Positions 16,073-26,103 of a stretch of DNA of 64,000 nucleotides are shown in pieces (the stretch's first letter is position 1; each line of letters starts with the position of its first letter). Position numbers and translations under genes: made by a program. The notes below the pieces were generated by a model that was not told the origin of the DNA, did no database searches, and saw only the letters and a list, made by a program, of their open reading frames with translations. This DNA comes from Pantanalinema sp. GBBB05 (GTDB taxonomy: Bacteria > Cyanobacteriota > Cyanobacteriia > Leptolyngbyales > Leptolyngbyaceae): assembly GCA_016743235.1 (NCBI GenBank), contig VRZD01000036.1, positions 1 through 64,000 on the forward strand, written 5' to 3'.

Positions 16073-17824
16073 ATGCGCCGTTCTATTCACTGTGTAATTG
16101 CGATCGTAGCCGTTAGCTGGTCGATCGGGTGGATCGGCAGTCAATTAGGGCTAACTGCTCCTGTTCGAGGCAAACAAGGCATGGTGGTATCGGCGCATCC
16201 CCTGGCGAGTCAAGTGGGGCTGAAGATGTTACAGCAGGGAGGTAATGCGATCGATGCGGCTGTGGCAACGACCTTAGCGATTTCAGTGGTAGAACCATTT
16301 TCGGCAGGCATTGGTGGGGGTGGTTTTTTACTCCTGCGATCAGGGCAAACGGGGGAAATTAAAGCCTTAGACTTTCGAGAACGGGCACCCCTGACTGCCA
16401 CTCCCACCATGTATTTGGATCAGGCAGGGAAAGTCCAAGCTGATCGCAGTAAAAAAGGCCATCTTGCGGTAGCCACTCCAGGAACGATCGCGGGGTTGGT
16501 AGCCGTCCATCAGCAGTATGGACGGTTGCCCTGGAAAACGGTGGTGGCTCCAGCGATTCAGTTAGCAGAAAATGGATTTCCGGTTAGCCCACGGTTATTA
16601 GCGGCAATTAATCGGTCTACGTTATTAGCGGATCCGACTGCTCGACAGATTTTTACCCGCAATGGGACAACGCCTTTACGGTTAGGGGATGTACTGGTAC
16701 AGCGAGATTTAGCCAAAACCTTGAGGGCGATCGCTATCGATCCCCAAGCGTTTTATACCGGAAATATTGCCAAAGCGATCGCTCAAGATATGCGAGCCAA
16801 GGGCGGTTTGATCACGCTGGCAGATTTGCAACGCTACCGTCCCATCTGGCGAGAAGCAATGTGTGGCAATTTTCGATCGGCTCGGATTTGCTCAATGCCG
16901 CCACCTTCATCTGGAGGGGTACTGCTATTAGAAATGTTAAACCTGATTGGTAGCACTGATTTAAAGGCAATGGGGTGGCAAAGCCCTCAGGTGTTACATC
17001 TCTTGGTTGAAGTAATGAAAATTGCTTACGCCGATCGCGCCGAGTATTTAGGCGATCCGGATTTTGTTCAAGTTCCAGCCGCTGCCTTAACGAGTCCTCA
17101 CTATGCGCAAATTCGACGGCAAGAAATTGATGCCCAACGGGCGCGATCCTCAGCTACTGTCAAACCTGCTGATCGTCAACTATTACAACGGTTATCTAAC
17201 CAATCCCTGACTCCGAAACCAGCAGGACAATCACAAACTAAAGAATCAGCAGATACCACTCATTTAAGTGTGGTTGATCGCGATGGTAATGCTATCAGTT
17301 TAACCTTCACTGTTAACCTTGGTTTCGGGGCTGAAGTCATTGTTCCAGGCACAGGAATTATCCTAAATAATGAGATGGATGATTTTGCTGTTGCACCGAA
17401 TGTACCGAATGCTTTTGGTTTAGTAGGTGGTGCCGCTAATGCGATCGCTCCTAGTAAAACTCCGTTGTCTAGTATGACTCCAACGATCGTCACTGAAAAC
17501 GGAAAATTACGTCTGGTAACTGGCTCTCCTGGTGGTAGCACAATTATCACAACCGTATTCCAAATTGTGTTGAATGTATTGGTTTATAACTTAGATGTTA
17601 AAGATGCTGTAGCATCTCCTCGAATTCATCATCAGTGGTTGCCAGATCAGGTGGGAATGGAGCCGGGCTTTGATGCAGCTACTTTAGCCAATTTACGGCA
17701 ACGAGGACACAACGTGGTGGAAGGGAGAAGTTGGGGCAATGCAAACGCGATCGTGCGAACACCGGAGGGTTGGTTAGAAGGAGCGGCGGATCCGCGAGGT
17801 GAAGGAACCGCTGCCGGATATTAG
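16073..17824 (+). CDS. ggt: Gamma-glutamyltransferase
   Basis: This enzyme hydrolyses or transfers the gamma-glutamyl group of glutathione. It is made as a precursor that cleaves itself into two subunits in the periplasm. The 583-residue product starts with a signal-type segment (RRSIHCVIAIVAVSWSIGWI). The large subunit has GMVVSAHPLASQVGL and IGGGGFLLLRS. Self-cleavage is expected before T395 in DTTHLSVVDRDGN, which becomes the N-terminal nucleophile. The small subunit has GTGIILNNEMDDFA and the GSPGGSTI oxyanion-hole motif. All features of an active enzyme are present. Confidence 0.95.
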   Translation: MRRSIHCVIAIVAVSWSIGWIGSQLGLTAPVRGKQGMVVSAHPLASQVGLKMLQQGGNAIDAAVATTLAISVVEPFSAGIGGGGFLLLRSGQTGEIKALDFRERAPLTATPTMYLDQAGKVQADRSKKGHLAVATPGTIAGLVAVHQQYGRLPWKTVVAPAIQLAENGFPVSPRLLAAINRSTLLADPTARQIFTRNGTTPLRLGDVLVQRDLAKTLRAIAIDPQAFYTGNIAKAIAQDMRAKGGLITLADLQRYRPIWREAMCGNFRSARICSMPPPSSGGVLLLEMLNLIGSTDLKAMGWQSPQVLHLLVEVMKIAYADRAEYLGDPDFVQVPAAALTSPHYAQIRRQEIDAQRARSSATVKPADRQLLQRLSNQSLTPKPAGQSQTKESADTTHLSVVDRDGNAISLTFTVNLGFGAEVIVPGTGIILNNEMDDFAVAPNVPNAFGLVGGAANAIAPSKTPLSSMTPTIVTENGKLRLVTGSPGGSTIITTVFQIVLNVLVYNLDVKDAVASPRIHHQWLPDQVGMEPGFDAATLANLRQRGHNVVEGRSWGNANAIVRTPEGWLEGAADPRGEGTAAGY

Positions 17825-18030
17825 ATGGCATTCATTGCCATGGCAATAGAAGGTTGCTCTTTTAAATGATGGCAAAAGAAAAAAAGGTGTAGAGCGATCG
17901 TCGAGTTTTGGCTAACTTCTAATTAACCCGTTAGCGATGGCTGTTAAAGATACGAAGACTGTCTGTAGTGGATGCTGGGCAACATTCCGCAGTACAGTAC
18001 TGGTAAATCAAACAGTATCGGGAGAAATTG

Positions 18031-18393
18031 ATGCCGACTCAGGACAAGTGTTGTACGATCGTGCCCTATTTCAACGTTCATGCTGGAAAGTTAGAGCTGT
18101 TTAAGGCACTCTGCGAGCAATTTGTTGACAAGACCAAGGAAGAGCCTTTATGTCTCTATTATGGCTTTAGTTTTGATGGCGACCAAGTCCACTGTCGGGA
18201 AGGTTATGAAGGGGCTGAAGGCGTCCTAGCACATCTTGCAAATGTGGGTACTTTATTGGAAGAAGCCCTAAAGATTGCTGATCTCACCCGCCTGGAGATT
18301 CATGGACCAGAACCAGAACTAGTCACCCTTAGAGAACAACTGGCTCACCTCCAGCCGCAGTTTTTTACGCTGGAGTATGGGTTTCGTCGCTAA
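18031..18393 (+). CDS. ABM-like small alpha/beta-barrel protein
   Basis: A 120-residue soluble protein of the kind with an antibiotic-biosynthesis-monooxygenase (dimeric ferredoxin-like) fold: an N-terminal strand (CTIVPYFNVHAGKLELFKAL), then FVDKTKEEPLCLYYGFSFDG and REGYEGAEGVLAHLANVGTL. I chose the ATG at 18031 over the TTG three bases before it, because GGGAGA sits just upstream. Family members range from monooxygenases to stress-response proteins of unknown activity, so no reaction is assigned. It stands alone between ggt and the signalling operon. Confidence 0.75.
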   Translation: MPTQDKCCTIVPYFNVHAGKLELFKALCEQFVDKTKEEPLCLYYGFSFDGDQVHCREGYEGAEGVLAHLANVGTLLEEALKIADLTRLEIHGPEPELVTLREQLAHLQPQFFTLEYGFRR

Positions 18394-18613
18394 CGATCGC
18401 TACCTCAGTGGATGTTTGAAGCGGACCTTTAGAGCACTTTTACTTAGCATCCGTACGCTATACCAAAGCTTTAGCCTGGTTCCATAGAGATTGAAGGTCT
18501 GTTGGTGCTGGGGATTTGGGAATGTTCATTGATCAACTTCCCCTTAAACTGCATAGAATCTCTATAGTTGCTACGACCATAAGTCTGGTTGTCTTTGACC
18601 CCTAATACCCTAC

Positions 18614-21600
18614 ATGTTTAATCGGTTGAAAATTGGTACCCGAATTGGTGGTGGTTTCGCGTTAGGACTGACAATTTTAACGGCGATCGGCGTAGCTTCG
18701 TATCGGACTACAACTAACCTAATCGAAAATTCTGCCCGAGAGAGAACAACCTATCAGGTGTTGGGGCAACTAAATACGCTAGAAACGGAACTGGTCAATG
18801 CAGAGACAGGGCAACGTGGATATATTATTACCGGGCAACCGCGTTATTTGGAGCCTTACGATAACGCCGTAAAAGAGATCGATCGCAGTTATGCTATCCT
18901 CCAACAGTTGACTGAAGATAGCCCTAATCGCCAAAGCCGATTAAATGATTTAAAGCCGGTGATTGAAGCTAGGGTCGCGAAGCTGCAAGAGGGCATTCGC
19001 CTACGGGACAGTGGGGGCCTAGAAGCGGCACAGAAATTCATTCTGACTGATGAAGGGCGGCGGTTGATGCGACAAGTACGTACCCTGATCACTGAAATTA
19101 AAGTAGCGGAGCAGAAACTATTACAACAGCGATCGGAGAACGCTCAAATAGCGGCACACCAAACGGTGAACACGATTGTTTACAGTGTGCCAGCGGCCTT
19201 TGTAATTCTGTCGATCGTGGGGATTTGGCTATCCCGCAATATTTCCCAACCATTGCGTCAACTATCCACTACGGCTGAAGAGATTGCGGCTGGAGATTTA
19301 TCGATTACCTTACCAGAAAGCTACTCTCAGGATGAGACGGGTGTGTTAACGCGCTCATTTAATCAGATGGTTATGAACCTGCGGGAGACCATTCAGATGA
19401 ATGAGAACCAACGCTGGTTAAAATCAAATCTGGCGGATCTGTCGCAATCGCTGCAAGGGCAACGATCGCTAGAAACGATTGCTCATCTGGTACTCAGTCG
19501 GCTAGCTCCATTAATTCAGGCACAACATGGTCTGTTTTATCTGCTCGATGCCAACCAAAACCCGCCAATGTTGAAGTTGCTGAGTAGCTATGCCTACCAA
19601 GAGCGCAAGCATCTGGCGAACCAGTTTCGCTTGGGTGAAGGCTTAGTGGGGCAGTGTGCTGTAGAACGACAGCGGATTCTATTAACGGATGTTCCGAGCG
19701 ATTACATCCGCATTACCTCTGGATTGGGTGAAGCTGTACCGCTGAATATTGTGGTAGCTCCACTTTTATTTGAAGATCAAGTCAAGGGTGTGCTTGAACT
19801 CGCTACTTTACATCGCTTCACTGACTTGCAGTTAACTTTGATAGATGAAGCCTGTGATTTAACTGGAGTAATGCTGAATGCGATCGCGGCATACCTGAAA
19901 ACGCAGGAGTTATTAGAACAGTCCCAACACCTGACTAAAGAGTTACGAGATCAACAGGAAGAACTCCTACAAAGTAATCAGCTTCTGGAAGAGAAGACGC
20001 AATCATTACAAGAATCAGAGTTGGTTTTACAACAGCAGCAGGAGGAATTACAGCAGTCGAATGAAGAACTGCAACAGTTGAATGAAGAACTAGAGGAAAA
20101 AGCAGAATTACTGGAAACTCAAAAGCAGCAGGTTGAGCGCAAGAATCGGGAAATTGAACAAGCACGCCAAGAACTAGAAGAACAGGCACACCAATTAGCG
20201 TTATCGTCCAAATATAAGTCTGAGTTTCTCGCAAATATGTCCCACGAGTTGCGGACACCATTAAACAGTTTACTGATTCTGGCAAAACTGCTCAGTGACA
20301 ATGATGGTGGTAATCTAACTAACAAACAGGTAGATTATAGTCGCACCATTTATGCGGCTGGGGTAGATTTACTGGCGTTAATTAATGACATTCTCGACTT
20401 AGCTAAAATTGAGTCGGGTACGATGCCGATTACGATCGAACCCGTAGCGTTTTCAACCATTCAATTGGAGCTAGAGCGGACATTCCAACCGATGGCAACC
20501 AATAAAGGATTGCGGTTTGAGATCCGCCGAGATGCCCAATTGCCGACAACGATCGCTACTGATCCCAGACGGCTTCAACAAATTCTTAAAAATCTTTTGT
20601 CTAATGCTTTGAAGTTTACAGAGCAGGGCAGCGTGACTCTACAGATTGAGAAAGCAACCATGAAGCGAATTGCCTTTGTGGTTAGTGACACTGGAATTGG
20701 GATTGCCTCAGAAAAACAGCAATCAATTTTTGCGGCTTTTCAACAAGCGGATGGTACTACCAGCCGTAAGTATGGCGGTACAGGATTGGGCTTATCGATC
20801 AGCCTGGAACTCGCCCAGTTATTGGGTGGCACGATCGAACTGGTGAGCCAACTGGGGCAAGGCAGTACATTTACGCTCTACTTACCCGAACATCACGCTA
20901 CTTCCCATCTAACGGTTCCAGATACTTCAATACCAGAGCATAACCACGATCGCTGGTCTGCTGAACCGTTGGCAAGACTGGATGCCTCAGCAACGTTAGT
21001 CACACCGCCCCCCCGCACTCTGCCTCCTTGCTCTAATGAGATCGAGGATGATCGGAACAATGTGCAACCGGGCGATCGCCTTCTCTTAGTGATTGAAGAT
21101 GATCCAAGTTTTGCGCGAATTTTGCTGGATATGGCGCATCAGCAAGGGTTTAAAGTGCTAATTGCCTTACAAGGGCAAGCAGGTCTGCACTTAGCCCAGC
21201 ATTTTATGCCAGCTGCAATTACGCTTGATCTGCACTTACCCGATATGGAAGGCTGGTCGGTGCTGGAGCAGTTGAAGCATGATCCGACTACCCGCCATAT
21301 TCCGATTCACATTATGACTGTGGATGAGCAGCAACTCCGAGAATTTCAACTGGGAGCGATCGCTCATATCCAAAAGCCTGTGGCACCGGAAGTCTTGATG
21401 CAAACCTTAACGGAAATTAACCAGTTTATCGATCGCCAAATCAGCCATTTACTAGTGATTGAGGATGATCGGGTGCAGGCACAAAGTATTATTGAGTTAA
21501 TTGGAGGTGAGGATATTGTCAGTACGGCAGCGCATACGGCAGCCGCTGCCCTGGAACATTTGAAATCTCAGCCTTGCGATTGTGTCGTACTCGATCTGGG

Positions 21601-22246
21601 TTTGCCAGATATGAATGGGTTTGCGTTAATCGAAGCCATTAAACAAGAACTAAACTTGGTAACATTGCCAATTATTATTTATACCGGAAAAGATCTGACA
21701 GCAGCGGAAGAAACTCAACTGCGGCGATTAACAGAAACGATTATTGTCAAAGATGTGCGATCGCTGGAACGCTTATTAGATGAAACGGCGCTATTCCTGC
21801 ATCGCGTTCAGGCAAACTTACCACCCGCTAAGCAACGAATTTTAGAGCAGTTGCAACACCCTGACTCGGCTCTAGCGGGTAAAAAAATTCTCATTGTAGA
21901 TGATGATGTCCGCAATATCTTTGCACTGACGAGTTTGTTAGAGCAATATCAGGTAGAGGTATTATTTGCCGAGAATGGCAAAGCTGGAATTGAAGTGTTG
22001 CAAGCGAATCCAGATACAGGCATTGTACTAATGGATGTCATGATGCCGGAAATGGATGGGTATGAAACGACGCGGTTGATTCGGCAACAGGATCAGTTTC
22101 GCTCGTTACCTATCATTGCCTTAACGGCAAAAGCGATGCAGGGCGATCGTGAAAAATGTATTGAAGCCGGGGCATCGGACTACATCACTAAGCCTGTAGA
22201 CACAAGTCAGTTACTATCCCTGCTTCGTCTCTGGTTATATCGTTAG
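18614..22246 (+). CDS. CHASE3-HAMP-GAF hybrid histidine kinase with three receivers
   Basis: The 1210-residue kinase has a membrane helix at about 12-30, a CHASE3-type sensor domain (about 35-180, with ETGQRGYIITGQPRYL), a second helix at 187-206, HAMP (207-260), GAF (about 280-425) and a long Glu/Gln-rich coiled coil (425-530). HisKA has H544 in NMSHELRTPLN. The ATPase has N664 in NLLSNALKF, DTGIGI and GGTGLGLSIS. Three receivers follow with acceptors D872, D994 and D1141; all keep the acidic pair, though the second lacks a clear KP motif. The sensor faces the periplasm. It is followed after 43 bp by cheR and cheB, suggesting one operon. Confidence 0.95.
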   Translation: MFNRLKIGTRIGGGFALGLTILTAIGVASYRTTTNLIENSARERTTYQVLGQLNTLETELVNAETGQRGYIITGQPRYLEPYDNAVKEIDRSYAILQQLTEDSPNRQSRLNDLKPVIEARVAKLQEGIRLRDSGGLEAAQKFILTDEGRRLMRQVRTLITEIKVAEQKLLQQRSENAQIAAHQTVNTIVYSVPAAFVILSIVGIWLSRNISQPLRQLSTTAEEIAAGDLSITLPESYSQDETGVLTRSFNQMVMNLRETIQMNENQRWLKSNLADLSQSLQGQRSLETIAHLVLSRLAPLIQAQHGLFYLLDANQNPPMLKLLSSYAYQERKHLANQFRLGEGLVGQCAVERQRILLTDVPSDYIRITSGLGEAVPLNIVVAPLLFEDQVKGVLELATLHRFTDLQLTLIDEACDLTGVMLNAIAAYLKTQELLEQSQHLTKELRDQQEELLQSNQLLEEKTQSLQESELVLQQQQEELQQSNEELQQLNEELEEKAELLETQKQQVERKNREIEQARQELEEQAHQLALSSKYKSEFLANMSHELRTPLNSLLILAKLLSDNDGGNLTNKQVDYSRTIYAAGVDLLALINDILDLAKIESGTMPITIEPVAFSTIQLELERTFQPMATNKGLRFEIRRDAQLPTTIATDPRRLQQILKNLLSNALKFTEQGSVTLQIEKATMKRIAFVVSDTGIGIASEKQQSIFAAFQQADGTTSRKYGGTGLGLSISLELAQLLGGTIELVSQLGQGSTFTLYLPEHHATSHLTVPDTSIPEHNHDRWSAEPLARLDASATLVTPPPRTLPPCSNEIEDDRNNVQPGDRLLLVIEDDPSFARILLDMAHQQGFKVLIALQGQAGLHLAQHFMPAAITLDLHLPDMEGWSVLEQLKHDPTTRHIPIHIMTVDEQQLREFQLGAIAHIQKPVAPEVLMQTLTEINQFIDRQISHLLVIEDDRVQAQSIIELIGGEDIVSTAAHTAAAALEHLKSQPCDCVVLDLGLPDMNGFALIEAIKQELNLVTLPIIIYTGKDLTAAEETQLRRLTETIIVKDVRSLERLLDETALFLHRVQANLPPAKQRILEQLQHPDSALAGKKILIVDDDVRNIFALTSLLEQYQVEVLFAENGKAGIEVLQANPDTGIVLMDVMMPEMDGYETTRLIRQQDQFRSLPIIALTAKAMQGDREKCIEAGASDYITKPVDTSQLLSLLRLWLYR

Positions 22247-22289
22247 AATTAAAGCAAACCCTGGTTTGAGATCGTGGCTGAAGTAATTT

Positions 22290-23123
22290 ATGGTTCTAGC
22301 AAGGGTGCTGACCCCGGAAGAAATTGAAATTCAATTGCTGATAGAGGCGCTTTACCGCCGCTATGGTTACGATTTTCGTAACTATGCCCTCGCTTCCTTA
22401 AAGCGCCGAATTTATCATTTTTTACGAACCGAACAGCTCCCTAGCCTAGCGAAATTACAAGAACAGGTCTTGCACGATCGTGCCTGTGTGGATCGGCTGG
22501 TTCTGGGGTTAACGGTAAATACTACAGCCATGTTTCGTGATCCCAGTTTTTATCTGGCTTTCCGAGATTATGCCGTACCGATTCTGCGGACCTATCCCTT
22601 CATTCGGCTCTGGCACGCCGGTTGTTCGACGGGACAAGAAGTGTATTCGATGGCAATTTTGCTGCAGGAAGCCGGAATTTATCATCGTTGCCGAATTTAT
22701 GCAACCGATGCGAATGAAAAGGTGCTACAAATTGCCAAAAGTGGGATTTATCCCCTGAAGCAGATGCAAGACTATACTCGCCTTTATCTCAAAGCTGGAG
22801 GACAGCGGGCATTTTCGGAATACTATACAGCGAATTATGGCAGTGCCGTGCTGCGCTCGTCACTGCAAGAGCAGATTGTCTTTGGTCAACACAATTTAGT
22901 TACCGATCGCTCATTCAATGAATTTAATGTCATCATTTGCCGAAATGTTCTGATTTATTTTAATCAGATGTTGCAAAATCAGGTACACGAATTGTTTTAT
23001 AACAGCTTGTGTAAATTCGGCATTCTTGGATTAGGGAAACAAGAAACCATTCGGTTTACTAACTATGAAGCTTATTACGATCCTTTAGCTGCATCGGAAA
23101 AGCTATATCGGAGGCGCAACTAG
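22290..23123 (+). CDS. cheR: CheR-type protein-glutamate methyltransferase
   Basis: CheR uses S-adenosylmethionine to methylate glutamates of signalling proteins. The 277-residue protein has the helical N-terminal domain (with NTTAMFRD at 77-84) and the SAM-binding motif WHAGCSTGQEVYS (108-120). Further on are YATDANEKVLQIAKSGIYP and IICRNVLIYF. It follows the hybrid kinase by 43 bp and overlaps the start of cheB by one base. No chemoreceptor is encoded nearby, so its substrate is probably not a classical chemotaxis receptor. Confidence 0.93.
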   Translation: MVLARVLTPEEIEIQLLIEALYRRYGYDFRNYALASLKRRIYHFLRTEQLPSLAKLQEQVLHDRACVDRLVLGLTVNTTAMFRDPSFYLAFRDYAVPILRTYPFIRLWHAGCSTGQEVYSMAILLQEAGIYHRCRIYATDANEKVLQIAKSGIYPLKQMQDYTRLYLKAGGQRAFSEYYTANYGSAVLRSSLQEQIVFGQHNLVTDRSFNEFNVIICRNVLIYFNQMLQNQVHELFYNSLCKFGILGLGKQETIRFTNYEAYYDPLAASEKLYRRRN

Positions 23124-23689
23124 TGCCCTTTGACTTAGTGGCGATCGGCACTTCCTTGGGAGGATTATCTGCCCTCAGAACTATACTGCAAGCCTTACCA
23201 AACGGCTTTCCGGCTGCTATTGCAATTGTTCAACACCGTCACAAAGAATCAGCCAATATTCTGGCAACTTACTTGCAACAATTCACCTCACTTCCGGTAT
23301 CCGAAGTAGAGGATAAGCAGGAAATTCTTCGTGGACAGGTTTATATCGCTCCTGCCGACTATCACTTATTGGTGGAACCCGGTTATTTTTCTTTATCAAC
23401 CGATGATCCAGTATCGTATGCCCGTCCCTCGATCGATGTGTTGTTAGAATCTGCTGCTGATGCTTACGCCAATCGCACGGTCGGTATAGTGCTGACTGGA
23501 GCCAACCAGGATGGTGTGCAAGGATTAGCAGCAATTAAGCAGCAAGGTGGCATTACGATCGTCCAGTCACCAGAAACGGCTGATAGTCCAGTCTTACCCA
23601 CGGCAGCGATCGCAGCTGTGGCGGTTGATTGGGTACTACCTCTGGGGCAGATTGCGGCGCATTTAGTGCAGCTCTGTCAGCCGTGTTGA
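23123..23689 (+). CDS. cheB: CheB-type methylesterase domain without receiver
   Basis: The 188-residue protein is the methylesterase domain alone; classical CheB has an N-terminal receiver that is absent here. The catalytic triad is visible as S11 (GTSLGG), H38 (VQHRH) and D130 (TGANQDGVQG). It starts at GTG 23123, whose first base is the last base of the cheR stop codon, so the two are translationally coupled. With the upstream kinase this makes a three-gene signalling unit. Confidence 0.93.
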   Translation: MPFDLVAIGTSLGGLSALRTILQALPNGFPAAIAIVQHRHKESANILATYLQQFTSLPVSEVEDKQEILRGQVYIAPADYHLLVEPGYFSLSTDDPVSYARPSIDVLLESAADAYANRTVGIVLTGANQDGVQGLAAIKQQGGITIVQSPETADSPVLPTAAIAAVAVDWVLPLGQIAAHLVQLCQPC

Positions 23690-23825
23690 TGGTTGTCACA
23701 GTCAGGTGACCTATCTGTAATCCTTGACTGTGTTCCCCCAATACCCAGAAAATCCCATATTCTGGCGCAATTTTCCCGCAACTTTAACGAGGTTATGCGT
23801 AGGGGCTGAGCTGGTCCTGAGCCGC

Positions 23826-24311
23826 TTATACTTGGTTTTTAACGATGAGGACGGAACACGGAGCATGGTGCAGGACGTAATTACTGACGCTACCCAGAAG
23901 CAGTTCTTGTAACCCCGATCGACCCCGGCTGCCAATCACAATTAAGTCTGCCCCCCAACTGTGTGCGACCCGACAAATGCCCCGTCCAGGGCTGTCCGGC
24001 AGTTGTTGAAATTCCACATTGATGCCAGTACTCCGAGCGGTGGCGGCGAAGGCTTGTAATGTTTGCAAATTTTCAGCGGCGTAAGTCTGCCACTGTTGCC
24101 GCCAGATCTCCAGATTCATTTCGCTGCCTGGAGCCCAATAAATTGTGTCAGCGTTCGGTGGAATGGGTAATGGACTCCCCTCTTCGTCACTTGACAGCAC
24201 ATGTACCAGCATTAACTCGGTTGCTGCTGGTTTGGTCAACCCTAACCCTGCTTGAAAGACGGTAGTGGCTAAGGGCGATCGATCGATCGCAACTAAGATT
24301 TTGGGAAACAT
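23826..24311 (-). CDS. Universal stress protein (UspA family)
   Basis: A 161-residue Usp-fold protein. It begins KILVAIDRSPLA and ends with the nucleotide-binding signature GSRGRSGLQELLLGSVSNYV, so it is probably of the ATP-binding class. AAGGAG lies eight bases before the ATG, a strong ribosome site. It reads towards the cheB gene and stands alone. The stress or partner it responds to cannot be told from sequence. Confidence 0.93.
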   Translation of the reverse strand: MFPKILVAIDRSPLATTVFQAGLGLTKPAATELMLVHVLSSDEEGSPLPIPPNADTIYWAPGSEMNLEIWRQQWQTYAAENLQTLQAFAATARSTGINVEFQQLPDSPGRGICRVAHSWGADLIVIGSRGRSGLQELLLGSVSNYVLHHAPCSVLIVKNQV

Positions 24312-24410
24312 ACACTGCTCCTTATGGAAGGTTTTCGGCTGCCAGTCGGGTTGACGATCTCGACTAGGTCCGGGTTTGCATCCACATCAATTGGGTTGAC
24401 TCATCAGGTG

Positions 24411-24632
24411 TTAATCTTCTTGCCAAATTTCCTGGCTGAGTAGATCACCAATGCGATCCCTCAGCAGAAAGTCGTTGCGTTCTAGTTCAGATTCGATATA
24501 GCCCCATTCCTGAATGGGGAAGCAGCGACACAGGCAATAGATCGGCTGATGGCGGCTAATAACACCCCGCTGCACCATGTATGTCACTTCATCTTTAATC
24601 ACATCTAGGGAGTACCGAACGGTCGAAATCAT
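24411..24632 (-). CDS. DUF4327 family protein
   Basis: This 73-residue protein matches my memory of the cyanobacterial DUF4327 family, with the run VQRGVISRHQPIYCLCR and then WGYIESELERNDFLLRDRIG. A good GGAGG-type ribosome site precedes the ATG. It is soluble and acidic at the C-terminus. Function unknown. Confidence 0.85.
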   Translation of the reverse strand: MISTVRYSLDVIKDEVTYMVQRGVISRHQPIYCLCRCFPIQEWGYIESELERNDFLLRDRIGDLLSQEIWQED

Positions 24633-24758
24633 AGCTCCCTCCCCCTAACTTTTACACTTCACCCCTAGCTGAGTTAGTTTTTCCACTATCCCTATCTTCA
24701 GAGTAAAACAGCCAATAGGAGCCGGATCAAACCGATCGAATTCTTATTATCTCTGCCC

Positions 24759-26030
24759 TTACTGATCGGACAACGACACCCAGAATCCTACCAGGAAGCC
24801 TAGGATGGTTGAGAAATTGACGGAAGCACCACCTAATTCGTAGGCTTCTGGCATCATGGTGCTGGCAATCATGGCGAGAATGGCGCCCCCTGCGATCGCC
24901 TGAATCACTGCCATCACAAGCGGATCACTGCTGCCCTGCAAGAAATTGCCTGCGATTGCCCCTAACCCGCTCAGGAAAACGACTCCACTCCATAACGCCA
25001 GAATATGTTTGACCGGAGTGCCCGACTTTTTCATCCCGATCGAACTCGATAAGGCTTCGGGAAAATTGGAAATGAACACGGCTAACAAAAACGATTCGCT
25101 GACATGGTGCTGTTGTACCGTCATTCCCAGAACCAGCGATTCCGGAATGTTATCAATCAACGACCCAAACAGAATGGCGAACGGTGCCGATCGCTCGGTC
25201 AGTTGCTGAAGCATCGCTTGTTGTTCGGGCAAGGGCAGATCCAGTTCTGTACTATCCAACACCTCTTGTCGCCACCGTTGGCGACGTTGCTCGGCTTCTG
25301 CGTGTGATTCAGTCGTGGCTTGGAGCCGTCGAGCCAGAATGCGGCTGAGAGATTGGGATAATTGCGGTGTCCGAGCGAGTACAGCGTTAAAGTCAGCTTG
25401 CTTGAATTCATACAGTTCCATCGGAGTGCGCGCGATTACCGTGGCAGAGCGAGGTTCTCCGGTGAGCATTGCCATTTCCCCAAACACTTCCCCGCCCGAC
25501 AACACAGTAATTAACTGCTGCCCTTTGCGAACTTCGGCTTCTCCTGCCAGGATCAAATACATAGAATCGCCTGGCATACCTTCTTGACAGAGAATGGCTC
25601 CCGCTTCGGTTGTACAGAGTTTGAGAAACGGAATAATTGCCTGCATTTCAGCAGGGGGAATATTTTGCATAACTTCAATCTGCGCCAACCGATCGAGAAT
25701 TTCGGAAGCGGCGTCCTGTCGTTGTTGAAATAAATACCGCCGACTAGATGCTGGATGGCGCAAAAACCCACCCCGTTGGTCGATATACCAATTAATTGAG
25801 GTAAATAAACTGCCTCCAGCTAAGAAGCCGATGATGAGGGGCAGAAAGCCACTTTGGCGGTAGACCTGTGTGGTAATTTCAAAGGCGATCGCAGAAAGTA
25901 ATGTGCCACTGCCAAATGCCATAATGGCTGCCGAAAAGGTGCGACTGGGTTGCCAAACGGCTCCCAAACTTGCCCCTGCTAACAAGCTAGAGGCTCCCAA
26001 AATTCCTTGCAAAAAAGCAGTTGCTGACAT
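24759..26030 (-). CDS. ZIP-like membrane protein with inserted cyclic-nucleotide-binding domain
   Basis: The 423-residue protein is a split membrane domain with a soluble domain inside it. Residues 1-80 hold about three hydrophobic segments. Residues 115-235 form a CRP-type cyclic-nucleotide-binding domain with GEVFGEMAMLTGEPRSATVI (181-200), including the PRSAT phosphate-binding cassette. Residues 280-423 hold the remaining helices with ZIP-type metal-site motifs: DNIPESLVLGM (293-303), SNFPEALSSS and MMPEAYE. ZIP proteins carry zinc or other divalent metals into the cytoplasm. The HxxPEG and NxxPE motifs are partly altered here, so transport activity and metal are uncertain. Confidence 0.8.
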   Translation of the reverse strand: MSATAFLQGILGASSLLAGASLGAVWQPSRTFSAAIMAFGSGTLLSAIAFEITTQVYRQSGFLPLIIGFLAGGSLFTSINWYIDQRGGFLRHPASSRRYLFQQRQDAASEILDRLAQIEVMQNIPPAEMQAIIPFLKLCTTEAGAILCQEGMPGDSMYLILAGEAEVRKGQQLITVLSGGEVFGEMAMLTGEPRSATVIARTPMELYEFKQADFNAVLARTPQLSQSLSRILARRLQATTESHAEAEQRRQRWRQEVLDSTELDLPLPEQQAMLQQLTERSAPFAILFGSLIDNIPESLVLGMTVQQHHVSESFLLAVFISNFPEALSSSIGMKKSGTPVKHILALWSGVVFLSGLGAIAGNFLQGSSDPLVMAVIQAIAGGAILAMIASTMMPEAYELGGASVNFSTILGFLVGFWVSLSDQ

Positions 26031-26103
26031 GGTGTTCTCAGCTTACTGCGAAATTCTGCTTCCGGTAGAAATGTAAACTTGTGATGAAAATTTCGCCTGG
26101 AAG

